Assembly (NCBI RefSeq): GCF_000802385.1
Contig: NZ_JTDN01000001.1
Location: 1,743,501-1,807,500, forward strand
Source: Croceibacterium mercuriale
GTDB taxonomy: Bacteria; Pseudomonadota; Alphaproteobacteria; Sphingomonadales; Sphingomonadaceae
Direction: 5' to 3'
Length of the DNA stretch: 64,000 nucleotides
A model generated the notes under the pieces. It was not told the DNA's origin. It did no database searches and saw only the letters and a list, made by a program, of their open reading frames with translations. This document shows, one piece after another, positions 16,483-25,568 of the stretch (positions are counted from its first letter, which is position 1; each line of letters begins with the position of its first letter). Both the position numbers and the translations under genes were made by a program.

Positions 16483-17883
16483 ATGCGCGCAGAACCGCAA
16501 CCCGCCCCCTATCGCCCCGATCCGCAGATCGACAGCGTCGCCCCGTGGCTGGGCGATCCGGTCGCCGCGGCGGATTTCCCGCAGACCACACTGCGCTTCC
16601 GCAACCGGCGGTGGGACACGGCGATCGGCCTGGCCGGCCTGAGCGACAGCGCGTGGCTGGAGCATTTCGGCCGCTTCGTGCCGTTGGCGGACAATCTGCC
16701 GGTTCCGTTGGCGCTGCGGTATCACGGGCACCAGTTCCAGGTGTACAATCCCGACCTTGGTGACGGGCGCGGCTTCCTGTTCGCGCAGTTGCGCGATTCC
16801 GCCGGGCGCCTGCTGGACCTCGGCACCAAGGGCAGCGGGACCACGCCGTGGAGTCGCGCCGGCGATGGCCGGCTGACGCTGAAGGGCGCGGTGCGGGAAA
16901 TCCTGGCGACCGAGATGCTGGAGGCGCTGGGCGCCAATACCAGCAAGACCTTCAGCGTGGTGGAGACCGGCGAGGAACTGTGGCGCGGGGACGAGCCGAG
17001 CCCCACCCGTTCCGCCGTGCTGGTGCGGCTGAGCCATGGCCACATCCGCTTCGGCAGCTTCCAGCGGCTCGCCGCGCTGGAGGAGGACGATCACCTCGCC
17101 GCACTGGTGGATTACGCCCTGCGGCTCTATCCCGGCCCTCCGCCGCCGGACGATGCGCCGGGGCGGGACGAGCCGGCGGCGATCCTGCTGCACCAGGCCG
17201 TGGCGCGGATGGCGGACCTTGCGGCCAGCTACATGGTCGCGGGCTTCGTGCACGGCGTGCTCAACACCGACAACATGAACATCTCGGGCGAGAGCTTCGA
17301 TTACGGACCGTGGCGCTGGCTGCCGCAATGGGATGCCGGCTTCACCGCGGCCTATTTCGACCATGCCGGCCTGTATGCCTTTGGCCGCCAGCCGCACGCA
17401 ATCCGCTGGAACCTGATGCAGCTCGCCATTGCGCTGCGCCGGCTGACCGACAGCGCACCGCTGATCGCGGCGCTGGAAAGCTTTCCCGACCACTTCAACG
17501 CCGCCATGGCGCGGCGCTTCTGCTGGCGGCTGGGCGTGGCGAGCCGGGGCGCGGAGGCGGACTTTGCGCTGATCGCCGCGGCGGAGCGGGCGATGAAGGC
17601 GGAAGCGGTCGGTCCTGATGCGTTCTTCTTCGCCCATCGTGGCGGGCGCGCGGCACAGGGCGATCTGGCGGCGGCGCTGTCCGGCTACGAGCCGGCGGGT
17701 GACGATCATCCGCTCTGGTCCGACGCCCCGCCCGGCCTGCCGATCGAGGAGGTCGAGGCGCTTTGGCAGCCCATCGCCGAACATGATGACTGGCAGCCGG
17801 TGCACGCCAAGGTCGCGGCAATCCGCACACTTGGCGACGCCCTGGGCGAGCCGCCGGTGCCGGCCGGTCACCTGCCGGTTTGA
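16483..17883 (+). CDS. selO: Protein adenylyltransferase SelO family (YdiU)
   Basis: A 466-residue pseudokinase-fold enzyme that transfers AMP from ATP to Ser/Thr/Tyr of proteins in oxidative stress. Conserved blocks are present: YHGHQFQVYNPDLGDGRG, LDLGTKGSGTTPWSR (nucleotide-binding Lys), AVREILATEMLEALG (Glu), VRLSHGHIRFGSFQ (Arg) and the catalytic/metal segment GVLNTDNMNISGESFDYGPW. The C-terminal 120 residues diverge from E. coli YdiU, and the C-terminal Cys motif seen in many SelO proteins is missing. No selenocysteine is needed. The start was chosen because upstream residues would overlap the divergent hydrolase gene. Confidence 0.85.
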   Translation: MRAEPQPAPYRPDPQIDSVAPWLGDPVAAADFPQTTLRFRNRRWDTAIGLAGLSDSAWLEHFGRFVPLADNLPVPLALRYHGHQFQVYNPDLGDGRGFLFAQLRDSAGRLLDLGTKGSGTTPWSRAGDGRLTLKGAVREILATEMLEALGANTSKTFSVVETGEELWRGDEPSPTRSAVLVRLSHGHIRFGSFQRLAALEEDDHLAALVDYALRLYPGPPPPDDAPGRDEPAAILLHQAVARMADLAASYMVAGFVHGVLNTDNMNISGESFDYGPWRWLPQWDAGFTAAYFDHAGLYAFGRQPHAIRWNLMQLAIALRRLTDSAPLIAALESFPDHFNAAMARRFCWRLGVASRGAEADFALIAAAERAMKAEAVGPDAFFFAHRGGRAAQGDLAAALSGYEPAGDDHPLWSDAPPGLPIEEVEALWQPIAEHDDWQPVHAKVAAIRTLGDALGEPPVPAGHLPV

Positions 17884-17938
17884 CGAACAGCGACCCCGGG
17901 CTAGAACCTGCGGTCCCACTCCTGCCGAGGTAACCCGC

Positions 17939-19357
17939 TTGTCCCACGCCGAAATCGTCTCGTTCGAACCCGCCACCGGGGCGGAGCTGTGGCGCGGGGC
18001 CGTGGGCGATGTGGATGCGGCGGTGGAGCGGGCACGGCAGGCCTGGCCGCAATGGGCCGCCCGGCCGCTGGCCAACCGGATCGAGCTGCTGCGCCGCTTC
18101 GCCAACGAGGTGCGCAGTGTGCAGGACGCCTTTGCGGACCTGATCGCGCGGGAAACCGGCAAGCCGCGCTGGGAGTCGCTGACCGAGGTGGAGGCGGTGA
18201 TCGCCAAGGTCGAGATCAGCGTGAAGGCCTATGCCGAACGCACCGGGCAGCGCCGGCTGGACGGGGCGATGGGCGCGACCGCCGCGGTCCGGCACAAGCC
18301 GCATGGCGTGATGGCGGTGCTGGGCCCCTACAACTTCCCCGCGCACCTGCCCAACGGCCACATCGTGCCCGCGCTGATCGCCGGCAATGCGGTGGTGTTC
18401 AAGCCGAGTGAGAAGACGCCGGCGACCGCCGCCTTCCTGATCGATTGCCTGCACCGCGCCGGCGTGCCGGAGGATGTTGCGCAGCTGCTGGTCGGCGGGC
18501 CGGACGAAGGCCGCGCGCTGGTGGCGCACCCCGATGTGGGCGGCGTGCTGTTCACCGGATCGGCCCGCGCCGGTGTCGCCATCAACAAGGCGCTGGCGGA
18601 GGACCCCGGCAAGATTGTCGCGCTGGAGATGGGCGGCAACAATCCGCTGGTCGTGTGGAACACGCCGCTGGTCGCCGACGCTGCCGCGCTGATCGTGCAG
18701 TCCGCCTTCACCACCGCCGGCCAGCGCTGCACCGCGGCCCGGCGGCTGATCGTGCAGGATAGCCTGTATGATGCGGTGGTGGGCGAGGTGGCGGCGCTGG
18801 CGGAGCGGATGGTGATCGGCGCACCGTTCGACGATCCGCAGCCGTTCATCGGCCCGGTGATCGACAATGCAGCGGCCGAGCAGCTGACCGAAGGCTTCGT
18901 CGACCTGCTGTCCCGCGGCGGGCGGGCGATCGTGCCGATGCGGCGGCCGATGGGCAACGATCTGCCCTTCGTCACCCCGGCGCTGATCGACATGACGCAG
19001 GCGGGCAAGCGGCCGGACGAGGAGCTGTTCGGCCCGTTGCTGCAGGTGATCCGGGTCAGCGATTTCGACGAGGCGATCGCGGTCGCCAACGACACCCGCT
19101 TCGGCTTGGCGGCCAGCCTGATCGGCGGCAGCCCGCAGGAATACAACCGTTTCTGGGCGAATGTACGGGCGGGGATCGTGAACTGGAACCGGCCGACCAA
19201 CGGGGCCAGTTCCGCGGCGCCGTTCGGCGGGGTAGGCCTGTCGGGCAATCACCGCCCGGCGGCATTCTACGCGGCCGATTATTGCGCCTATCCCGTGGCC
19301 AGCACCGAAGTGCCGCAGCCACGGGCCAGTGTAGGCGTTGGCTTCCGCGCCGATTAG
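17939..19357 (+). CDS. astD: N-succinylglutamate 5-semialdehyde dehydrogenase-like enzyme (AstD)
   Basis: A 472-residue NAD-dependent aldehyde dehydrogenase. It has the NAD-binding segment GPYNFPAHLPNGH, the GxxxxG-type FTGSARAG, the general base in LEMGGNNPLVV and the catalytic Cys in FTTAGQRCTAARR. These, with EEQFGP replaced by EELFGPLLQV and the ending PFGGVGLSGNHRP, fit AstD of the arginine succinyltransferase pathway. No other ast gene is in the window, so the pathway role is inferred. The TTG start at 17939 follows GAGG at 8 bases and gives (M)SHAEIVSFEPATG; no ATG alternative exists nearby. Confidence 0.83.
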   Translation: MSHAEIVSFEPATGAELWRGAVGDVDAAVERARQAWPQWAARPLANRIELLRRFANEVRSVQDAFADLIARETGKPRWESLTEVEAVIAKVEISVKAYAERTGQRRLDGAMGATAAVRHKPHGVMAVLGPYNFPAHLPNGHIVPALIAGNAVVFKPSEKTPATAAFLIDCLHRAGVPEDVAQLLVGGPDEGRALVAHPDVGGVLFTGSARAGVAINKALAEDPGKIVALEMGGNNPLVVWNTPLVADAAALIVQSAFTTAGQRCTAARRLIVQDSLYDAVVGEVAALAERMVIGAPFDDPQPFIGPVIDNAAAEQLTEGFVDLLSRGGRAIVPMRRPMGNDLPFVTPALIDMTQAGKRPDEELFGPLLQVIRVSDFDEAIAVANDTRFGLAASLIGGSPQEYNRFWANVRAGIVNWNRPTNGASSAAPFGGVGLSGNHRPAAFYAADYCAYPVASTEVPQPRASVGVGFRAD

Positions 19358-19382
19358 GACCGGCGCGGCAACCGTTCAGGTG

Positions 19383-19793
19383 TTAGCGGCAGCGAACACC
19401 GGTGCCTTCGATCTCGCGGCCCAGCAGCGCGCCACCGGCAGCACCCAGGACGGTGCCAAGGGTACGGTCACGGCCACCGTCGATCTCGCGGCCCAGCAGG
19501 GCGCCGGCTGCACCGCCGACGATCAGGCCGGTCGTGCCGCTCTTCTTCTCGCACTGCGGGCGGTAGTCGCGGTCGCGGCGATCGCGGTCGCGGCGGTCAC
19601 GGCCATAGCGGCGATCATCGCGGTCCCGGCGCCACTGGTTCCATTCGGTGCCCGACTGGTCGGCGGCGTTGTCGAAGGTGGCGACGGTCGCGGTGCGCGC
19701 GGCGGGCAGCGTCACGGCGGCTGCCGGCAGAGCAGTCGCGATCGCGCCGGTAGCGGCAAAGGCGAGGATGGCGTTCTTCAGCAGGTTGCTCAT
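19383..19793 (-). CDS. Glycine-zipper 2TM-domain exported protein
   Basis: A 136-residue protein with an N-terminal signal sequence (LLKNAILAFAATGAIATALPAAA) followed by a very charged Arg/Asp-rich linker of RDR/RRD repeats (about residues 57-77). After CEKKSGTTG come two glycine-zipper helices, each GAAGALLGREIDG-like. The 2TM glycine-zipper (rick-17kDa type) is found in small envelope proteins of unsettled function. AAGGAGA lies at ideal spacing from the ATG at 19793. It stands alone. The repeat-rich linker is coding, not a structural RNA. Confidence 0.82.
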   Translation of the reverse strand: MSNLLKNAILAFAATGAIATALPAAAVTLPAARTATVATFDNAADQSGTEWNQWRRDRDDRRYGRDRRDRDRRDRDYRPQCEKKSGTTGLIVGGAAGALLGREIDGGRDRTLGTVLGAAGGALLGREIEGTGVRCR

Positions 19794-19890
19794 GGTAGGT
19801 CTCCTTCGAACCAGAAGTGTCGTTGGTTCATGTTTAGACCCGGCCAGCTGAACGTTCGGCAACCATCCTGCAAGAAAAGCACCTTCCCAC

Positions 19891-20937
19891 TCAACTCATC
19901 GACGAAATCTTCCATCCTATCGTTTCACCGGCATGAAACGGTACGATCGCAGTGCCGGCGGCGTCCAGAACATCCGGGATTCGCACGTCGGAGCGGACCA
20001 GCGTGACCAAACCTTCGTTTACCGGCACGCGATAGAACTCCGGGCCGGCCAGACTGGCGAATCGTTCGAAGTGCTCGAGCGCGTTCTCCTGGTCGAAGAC
20101 GGTGAGGTAGCTTTCCAGCGCGTGGGGCGCGTTGAAGATGCCGGCACAGCCGCAACCCGATTCCTTCATGTGCCGCGCGTGAGGCGCCGAATCGGTGCCG
20201 AGGAAGAACCTGCCCGAGCCGCCGGTTGCCGCGCGGCGCAGGGCAAGCCGGTGCTCCTCCCGCTTCGCCACGGGCAGGCAGTAGGCATGCGGGCGGATGC
20301 CGCCCACCAGCATGGCGTTGCGATTGAGATGGAGGTGCTGCGGCGTGATGGTCGCCGCGATGTTGGGGCCGGCGGCGTCCACGAACTGCACCGCCTGGCT
20401 GGTGGTGGCATGTTCCAGCACGACGCGCAGGCCCGGCATGTCGCGCAGCAGCGGGGCAAGCACCCGGTCGATGAACACTGCCTCCCGATCGAAGATGTCG
20501 ATGTCCGGATCGGTCACCTCGCCATGGACGCAGAGCGGCATGCCGATCCGCTCCATCACCGCCAGCACGCGCCGGATATTGGCGATCGCCGTCACCCCGC
20601 TGGCCGAATTGGTGGTGGCGCCGGCCGGGTACAGCTTGGCGGCGGTGAAGATGCCCGCCGCATGGCCGTCGGCCAGATCGGCCGGATTGGTGGCGTCGGT
20701 CAGGTAGCAGGTCATCAGCGGGGTGAAGCCGCTGCTGGCCGGCACCGCCGCCATGATCCGCCGCCGATAGGCTTCGGCCATGGCGGCGGTCGTGACCGGC
20801 GGGACCAGATTGGGCATGATGATCGCCCGCCCGAACACCCGCGCCGTGTAGGGCGTGACCCCGGTCAGCACGTCGCCGTCGCGCAGATGGACATGCCAGT
20901 CATCCGGCCGGCGGATGGTGATGCTGTTCATGTCCAT
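19891..20937 (-). CDS. pyrC: Dihydroorotase (PyrC)
   Basis: A 348-residue amidohydrolase of the class II dihydroorotase type, catalysing ring closure of carbamoyl-aspartate in pyrimidine synthesis. The binuclear zinc site is visible: [10 protein letters not shown] (His 15, His 17), the carbamylated Lys in [15 protein letters not shown], His in CVHGEVTD, His in LEHATT and the Asp in [16 protein letters not shown]. Length matches E. coli PyrC. AGGA lies about 10 bases from the first ATG; the third codon is also Met. pyrE lies separately at 42.9 kb. Confidence 0.95.
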   Translation of the reverse strand: MDMNSITIRRPDDWHVHLRDGDVLTGVTPYTARVFGRAIIMPNLVPPVTTAAMAEAYRRRIMAAVPASSGFTPLMTCYLTDATNPADLADGHAAGIFTAAKLYPAGATTNSASGVTAIANIRRVLAVMERIGMPLCVHGEVTDPDIDIFDREAVFIDRVLAPLLRDMPGLRVVLEHATTSQAVQFVDAAGPNIAATITPQHLHLNRNAMLVGGIRPHAYCLPVAKREEHRLALRRAATGGSGRFFLGTDSAPHARHMKESGCGCAGIFNAPHALESYLTVFDQENALEHFERFASLAGPEFYRVPVNEGLVTLVRSDVRIPDVLDAAGTAIVPFHAGETIGWKISSMS

Positions 20938-21088
20938 GGCAATGTTCCTGACGAAGTTGACACATCTGACAGTGTTCTAAGGCGTAAAGGTCGGCTGAGC
21001 GGGCCGCTGCGACCCTGCCCGGCGTGCCCGCGCCCTTGCCATAAAGGCACCGTGTAGGACACCCCGGACCGTCCGGAGCAGGCGCCGG

Positions 21089-22558
21089 TCAGTCGACCAG
21101 CGCGGCGAGGCCGGGCACGGTCACGCTGCGCTCCCCGCCGTAATCCTCCCGCACCACGATCAGGCCGCGCTTCTCCAGATGTTCCAGCAGGCGGCGGATG
21201 CGGCTGGGGCTGCTGGTGCCATACAGGCGGGCCAGCTGGTCCTCGTCCGGCGTGCCATGCCCTTGCGCGGCCAGCCGGGCGATCAGCAGGAACGGGGCGA
21301 GCAGGTCATCCTCCAGCGGGGCGGCCAGTTGCAGGATGGCGGCACGTGTCCCTTCGTCCACCCGATCCATGCCCGCCTGCGCCAGGGCGAAGCGGCGGCG
21401 GAAGCTGCCCATGTCGATCCCGGACGATGGCACCTGATATTGCCGGCACTGCATCAGGAAGGTCTGGAACAGGGCAGAGGTCGTCTGGAATGCGGCCTTG
21501 GGATCGGCCGCCATGTCGCGCAGCACCATCTCCACCCGCTCCCCCGTGTCGGCAGCCGGCAGCGCGGAAGCATCGGCGTCCGCCGCCTGCGCGTCCAGCT
21601 CGGCCATGCGTTCCGCCAGCCGTTCCGAGCCGGAGGGCTGGTCCGCCACGAAGGCGGCGGGCGCCGGCGCAGGCATGTCGCTGCGGGCGGCGGCAGCTTC
21701 GGCCAGCTCCGCATGGAGCAGGTCCTTCATCTCGGCCGGTGGTGCAGAAGGCAGCGGCAGCAGCCCGCTGCCGGTACTGGTGCGCGGGCCGGACTTCACG
21801 CCCCCGATCCGCACCTTCAGCGGCACGCGGGTGATCGCCGGGCCCAGGCCCAGGAACATGCCGCGATCCAGATCGCGGATCTGTTCGGCCTGGCGCCGCT
21901 CCATGCCCAGCAGGTCCGCCGCGCGGATCATGTCGATATCCAGGAAGGTGCGGCCCATCAGGAAGTTGGACGCTTCCGCGGCGACATTCTTCGCCAGCTT
22001 GGCCAGCCGCTGGGTCGCCACGATGCCCGCAAGGCCCCGCTTGCGCCCACGGCACATCAGGTTGGTCATCGCGTTCAGGCTGATCCGGCGCGTATCCTCG
22101 CTGATCTCGCCCCCGGCGGCAGGCGCGAACATCTGCGCTTCGTCCACCACGACCAGCACCGGGTACCAGTATTCGCGCGGAGCATCGAACAGGGCGGTAA
22201 GGAAATGCGCGGCGCAGCGGATCTGCTGCTCCACATCCAGCCCGTCCAGCGACAGGACCACGGATGCGCGATGCTGCCGGGTACGGGTCGCAAGCGCCTC
22301 GATCTCGGCCACCGAATGGCTGGCGCCGTCGATCACCACATGGTCGAAATGGTCGGCCAGCGTCACGAAGTCGCCTTCCGGATCGATCACGATCTGCTGC
22401 ACGATGCCGGCCGATTCCTCCAGCAGGCGGCGCAGCAGGTGCGATTTGCCGGAGCCGGAATTGCCCTGCACCAGCAGACGGGTGGCCAGCAGCTCCTCTA
22501 TGTCGACGTGGACCGGCTGGCCCCCGTGCTGTTCCCCGATGATGACCCGCGACTCCAT
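21089..22558 (-). CDS. HerA-like ATPase (DUF87 helicase/translocase)
   Basis: A 489-residue P-loop ATPase of the HerA/FtsK superfamily. Visible are Walker A GNSGSGKSH near residue 30, Walker B YPVLVVVDEAQMFAP, and a downstream arginine/sensor region in RGRKRGLAGIVATQRLAKLAKN. The C-terminal ~150 residues carry a winged-helix-like end (LARLYGTSSPSRIRRLLEHLEKRGLIVV). HerA in archaea unwinds DNA ends with the nuclease NurA; no nurA-like gene is adjacent. The start MESRVIIGEQ gives the HerA-type N-terminus. Role unknown; possibly DNA repair or defence. Confidence 0.8.
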   Translation of the reverse strand: MESRVIIGEQHGGQPVHVDIEELLATRLLVQGNSGSGKSHLLRRLLEESAGIVQQIVIDPEGDFVTLADHFDHVVIDGASHSVAEIEALATRTRQHRASVVLSLDGLDVEQQIRCAAHFLTALFDAPREYWYPVLVVVDEAQMFAPAAGGEISEDTRRISLNAMTNLMCRGRKRGLAGIVATQRLAKLAKNVAAEASNFLMGRTFLDIDMIRAADLLGMERRQAEQIRDLDRGMFLGLGPAITRVPLKVRIGGVKSGPRTSTGSGLLPLPSAPPAEMKDLLHAELAEAAAARSDMPAPAPAAFVADQPSGSERLAERMAELDAQAADADASALPAADTGERVEMVLRDMAADPKAAFQTTSALFQTFLMQCRQYQVPSSGIDMGSFRRRFALAQAGMDRVDEGTRAAILQLAAPLEDDLLAPFLLIARLAAQGHGTPDEDQLARLYGTSSPSRIRRLLEHLEKRGLIVVREDYGGERSVTVPGLAALVD

Positions 22559-22639
22559 GCAGCCGCATGTAGCTGCGCCGCGCCCCACCCCCAAGCACGG
22601 GGTCGGTCGCGGCGGCGGCTTTTCAACATCTGTGGCGAA

Positions 22640-23056
22640 TCAGCCGCCTGCGGGATCGCGGCGCGACACCTTCAGGTCGAACGCATCGCTGCCGCCGGCA
22701 TCGCTGCCGGGCTGGTGATGCACGCGGATCGTGTAGGCCCCGCCATCGGGCACGGTGCCGCGCCAGCCTTGTGCGCCGGAGCCGGTGCCGATCGCCCGGT
22801 CACTGCCCGGGGCCAGCACGTCGAACCCGACCTGCGGCGGTCCGGCCAGTGCCACTTCCAGCTGCTGCCCCGCGGCCGCCTTCACGCGGTAATCATGCGG
22901 CGCCGCGCCCGTGACCAGGCCGGCCATCGTTGCGGTATCCGTACCGCGCAGGAACCGTACATCGGTGGAGCCCATCTGCCCCAGCCAGTATCCGCCCGCC
23001 GGCACCGCCAGCGCCAGCGCGCCCACCACAACACCCTGTACGATCGTCAGCGGCAT
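22640..23056 (-). CDS. Conserved-type exported protein of unknown function
   Basis: A 138-residue protein that I do not recognise with certainty. An N-terminal hydrophobic stretch (LTIVQGVVVGALALAVPAGG) acts as a signal or anchor. The rest looks like a beta-sandwich resembling pre-peptidase or inhibitor-type C-terminal domains (HDYRVKAAAGQQLEVAL, then YTIRVHHQPGSDAG, then FDLKV). It lies between the HerA-like gene and the phospholipase D gene, all on the minus strand, with gaps of about 80 bases on each side. Confidence 0.6.
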   Translation of the reverse strand: MPLTIVQGVVVGALALAVPAGGYWLGQMGSTDVRFLRGTDTATMAGLVTGAAPHDYRVKAAAGQQLEVALAGPPQVGFDVLAPGSDRAIGTGSGAQGWRGTVPDGGAYTIRVHHQPGSDAGGSDAFDLKVSRRDPAGG

Positions 23057-23140
23057 AGGCTGCCTTCTCCCATCTGTTCGCGGGTCTTTGGCGCCCGCCG
23101 GAAGGAGGCTAATGGATAGGGTGGGGAATGGCCAGCGCCC

Positions 23141-24769
23141 TCACAGCAGCCAGGCGATCGGCAGGCGCGAGGCGACGGCGATCAGCAGGTGGGCGCCGGG
23201 GCCCATGCCGGGTTCGTCCCGGCACGTCTCGCCATCGCGGTCCCAGCGCATCGTGCCGTCATCATCCAGCCGGACCTGCCAGGCATGTTCGGGGATGGTG
23301 CCTTCGAACGAGTCCGCCACCAGCCCGGCCAGTTCCGGCGACCGGATCATGAAGCCCATCTCGGTATTGAGGTCGATCGAGCGCTGGTCGAAGTTGAACG
23401 AGCCGATGAACAGGCGGTCCCGATCGACCGTGAAGGTCTTGGCATGCAGCGTGGAGGCGCCCCCGCGATAGGCGGCGGAGCGGCCGGTGCCGCTGCCCGC
23501 CAGATTGCTGCCGATGCCCAGCCGCACGCCGCGGCGCCGTTCCTTGTGCGATGGCCGTTGCGCATCGGTGCGCCGGGCGATTTCCCACAGATGCACGCCG
23601 GCCTCCAGCAATTGCCGCCGCCACGGGGCGTAGCCGGCATGGACCAGTGGCACGTCGCTGGCGGAATAGCCGTTTGTCAGGATGCACACGTTCACGCCCT
23701 GTCGGGCCAGGTCGCAGATCTGCTCGACACCCTGCTCCCCCGGCACGAAGTAGCCCGAAACGATGCCCAGCTGCTGCCGCGGCTCGCCTATCGCCTTGGC
23801 CAGCTGGCCCGCCAGCAGGCCGTCGCCCGTTGCCCCGCCCCACGCCTTGGCCGGATCATCGCTGATCATGTCCACCTCCGCCCAGATCAGCGGCAGCGTG
23901 CCCTCGCTCAGCTGCTCCACCACGGGCAACGTCTCCACCCGCTCGACATAGGCGCGGGCGGAGGGATCGCGTTCGACCACGGATGCGCGCCGGGCCAGCT
24001 TGCGGCGGTGCGGGCGGCCGATCTGGTGCAGGATCTGCGCAGCGGGGAAGGCGGCGGCACAGGTCCAGTAACGCTCGAAATCGTCCTCGACCTCGTCCAC
24101 CACCGGGCCGATCGCCACCACATCCAGATCGGCGAACAGCGCGCCGTCATGAGCGCTGAAATATTCGTCGCCCACATTGCGACCGCCCACGATCGTGGCC
24201 GCGCGATCCGCCGTCAGGCTCTTGTTGTGCATGCGCCGGTTGAGCCGGCTGAAATCGGTGAGGTAGCCGATCATCTTGGGCCAGCGGATGCGGAACGGAT
24301 TGAACAGCCGCACCTCGATCGCGGGATGCCCGTCCAGCGCGGCCAGGGCGCGATCGAGCCCGACGATGCCGTTATCGTCCAGCAGCAGGCGGATGCGCAC
24401 GCCGCGCTCCGCCGCCTTGTGCAGCTCCTCCAGCAGCAGGGTGCCGGTGCGGTCGCCGTGCCAGATGTAATATTGCAGATCGAGCGTCCGCTGGGCCTGG
24501 CGGACCAGCAGCAGGCGGGCAGCGAAGGCGTCCAGCCCGTCCTCCAGCAGGTGGAGCCCCGACAGGCCGGGATGTTCGGCACATTGCCGCTGCGCACCCT
24601 GCTCCAGCCGGGTTTCGCCGGGACCCGGCGCGTCCTGGCAGATCGTCTCGCTGCGTTGCCGCCGGCGGCGCGGCAGTCGGCTGGCAAGAACCAGCGCGGC
24701 AAAGCCGGTGGCGAGAGCGGCGCCGGTGGCAGCCAGCTTGTGGGTCCGGATCCAGTGGGTCATCGGCAT
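23141..24769 (-). CDS. Phospholipase D-family protein (cardiolipin synthase-like)
   Basis: A 542-residue enzyme with two HKD motifs, HNKSLTAD and, further on, HAKTFTVD followed by IGSFNFDQRS; both are intact (HxKx4D). An N-terminal hydrophobic span (LAATGAALATGFAALVLAS) anchors it in the inner membrane. The layout matches cardiolipin synthase C-type enzymes, which join phosphatidyl groups; hydrolytic phospholipase D activity cannot be excluded. Two ATGs six bases apart (24769, 24763) are both plausible starts. It is divergent from ygfZ with 76 bases between. Confidence 0.83.
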   Translation of the reverse strand: MPMTHWIRTHKLAATGAALATGFAALVLASRLPRRRRQRSETICQDAPGPGETRLEQGAQRQCAEHPGLSGLHLLEDGLDAFAARLLLVRQAQRTLDLQYYIWHGDRTGTLLLEELHKAAERGVRIRLLLDDNGIVGLDRALAALDGHPAIEVRLFNPFRIRWPKMIGYLTDFSRLNRRMHNKSLTADRAATIVGGRNVGDEYFSAHDGALFADLDVVAIGPVVDEVEDDFERYWTCAAAFPAAQILHQIGRPHRRKLARRASVVERDPSARAYVERVETLPVVEQLSEGTLPLIWAEVDMISDDPAKAWGGATGDGLLAGQLAKAIGEPRQQLGIVSGYFVPGEQGVEQICDLARQGVNVCILTNGYSASDVPLVHAGYAPWRRQLLEAGVHLWEIARRTDAQRPSHKERRRGVRLGIGSNLAGSGTGRSAAYRGGASTLHAKTFTVDRDRLFIGSFNFDQRSIDLNTEMGFMIRSPELAGLVADSFEGTIPEHAWQVRLDDDGTMRWDRDGETCRDEPGMGPGAHLLIAVASRLPIAWLL

Positions 24770-24845
24770 GGGCGGTTGGTGCCGGGCCGGAGCCCGCGAC
24801 GCAAGCGCTGCTTGAAAAGGGTGCCGGCCCTGCCATCTGGGGCGC

Positions 24846-25568
24846 ATGGATCAGCACCGCTTGCTCGACCGCACCTTGGTCCGCCTGACAGGAGAAGCGG
24901 GCGACGATCCGGCCACCTTCCTGCAAGGGCTGGTCACCAACGATGTCACCGGGCCGCTGCCTGTGTGGGCCGCGCTGCTGAGCGCGCAGGGCAAGGCGCT
25001 GTTCGACTTCCTGGTGTGGGCCGGGCCGGACGGCGGATTGCTGCTGGATTGCGAAGCCGCCTTCGCGGACGAACTGGTGCGACGGCTGACGCTGTACCGC
25101 CTGCGCAAGCGCATCACCATCGTGCGGGATGACGGACTGGCCGTGTACTGGCAGGCCGGTGGCGATGTCGGCATGGCCGATCCGCGGCTGGCAACGCTGG
25201 GCCGACGTTGGATCGCGGCGGCCGACCCTGCCGTGCCCGCCGGCGATGGCGCGTGGCTGCGGCACCGGCTGGCGCTGGGCGTGACCGAAGGCCGGGCCGA
25301 GCTGGGCGACACCCTGTGGCTGGAGGCCAATGCGGTGGAGCTGAATGGGGTCAGCTTCACCAAGGGCTGCTATGTCGGGCAGGAGAATACCGCGCGGATG
25401 AACTGGCGGCAGAAGGTCAATCGCCGGCTGGTGGTGGTGCCGCTGGAGCGGGGCGATCCCGCCCGGCGCAGGGTGGCCTACCCGGAGCTGGGCCAGGCGG
25501 TGGACCATCTGCGCGTGGCCGACATCGCGGATGATCTGCGCCCCGCCTGGATGGCACTTCAGGACTGA
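24846..25568 (+). CDS. ygfZ: tRNA-modifying/Fe-S repair protein YgfZ (folate-binding)
   Basis: A 240-residue GcvT-like, folate-binding protein required for maintenance of certain iron-sulfur enzymes such as MiaB. The diagnostic motif KGCYVGQE, with the functional Cys, is present near residue 175, followed by NWRQKVNRRLV. The N-terminal FLQGLVTNDV and QGKALFDFLV are typical of the family. The end overlaps the convergent tetR-family gene by 10 bases. Confidence 0.9.
   Translation: MDQHRLLDRTLVRLTGEAGDDPATFLQGLVTNDVTGPLPVWAALLSAQGKALFDFLVWAGPDGGLLLDCEAAFADELVRRLTLYRLRKRITIVRDDGLAVYWQAGGDVGMADPRLATLGRRWIAAADPAVPAGDGAWLRHRLALGVTEGRAELGDTLWLEANAVELNGVSFTKGCYVGQENTARMNWRQKVNRRLVVVPLERGDPARRRVAYPELGQAVDHLRVADIADDLRPAWMALQD

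Noticed and set aside
19560-19640. Tandem-repeat-like DNA (CGGTCGCGGCGAT-type units)
   Set aside because: It encodes the Arg/Asp-rich linker of the glycine-zipper protein in one frame and needs no separate explanation.
20957-20980. A TTGACA box on the plus strand upstream of pyrC, with a TGACA direct repeat
   Set aside because: No plus-strand gene follows it and no -10 box stands at the right distance; the minus-strand reading gives no good promoter either.
23189-25132. A plus-strand open frame of 647 codons antisense to the phospholipase D gene
   Set aside because: Composition is that of a frame shadow, and the minus-strand gene has both catalytic HKD motifs.
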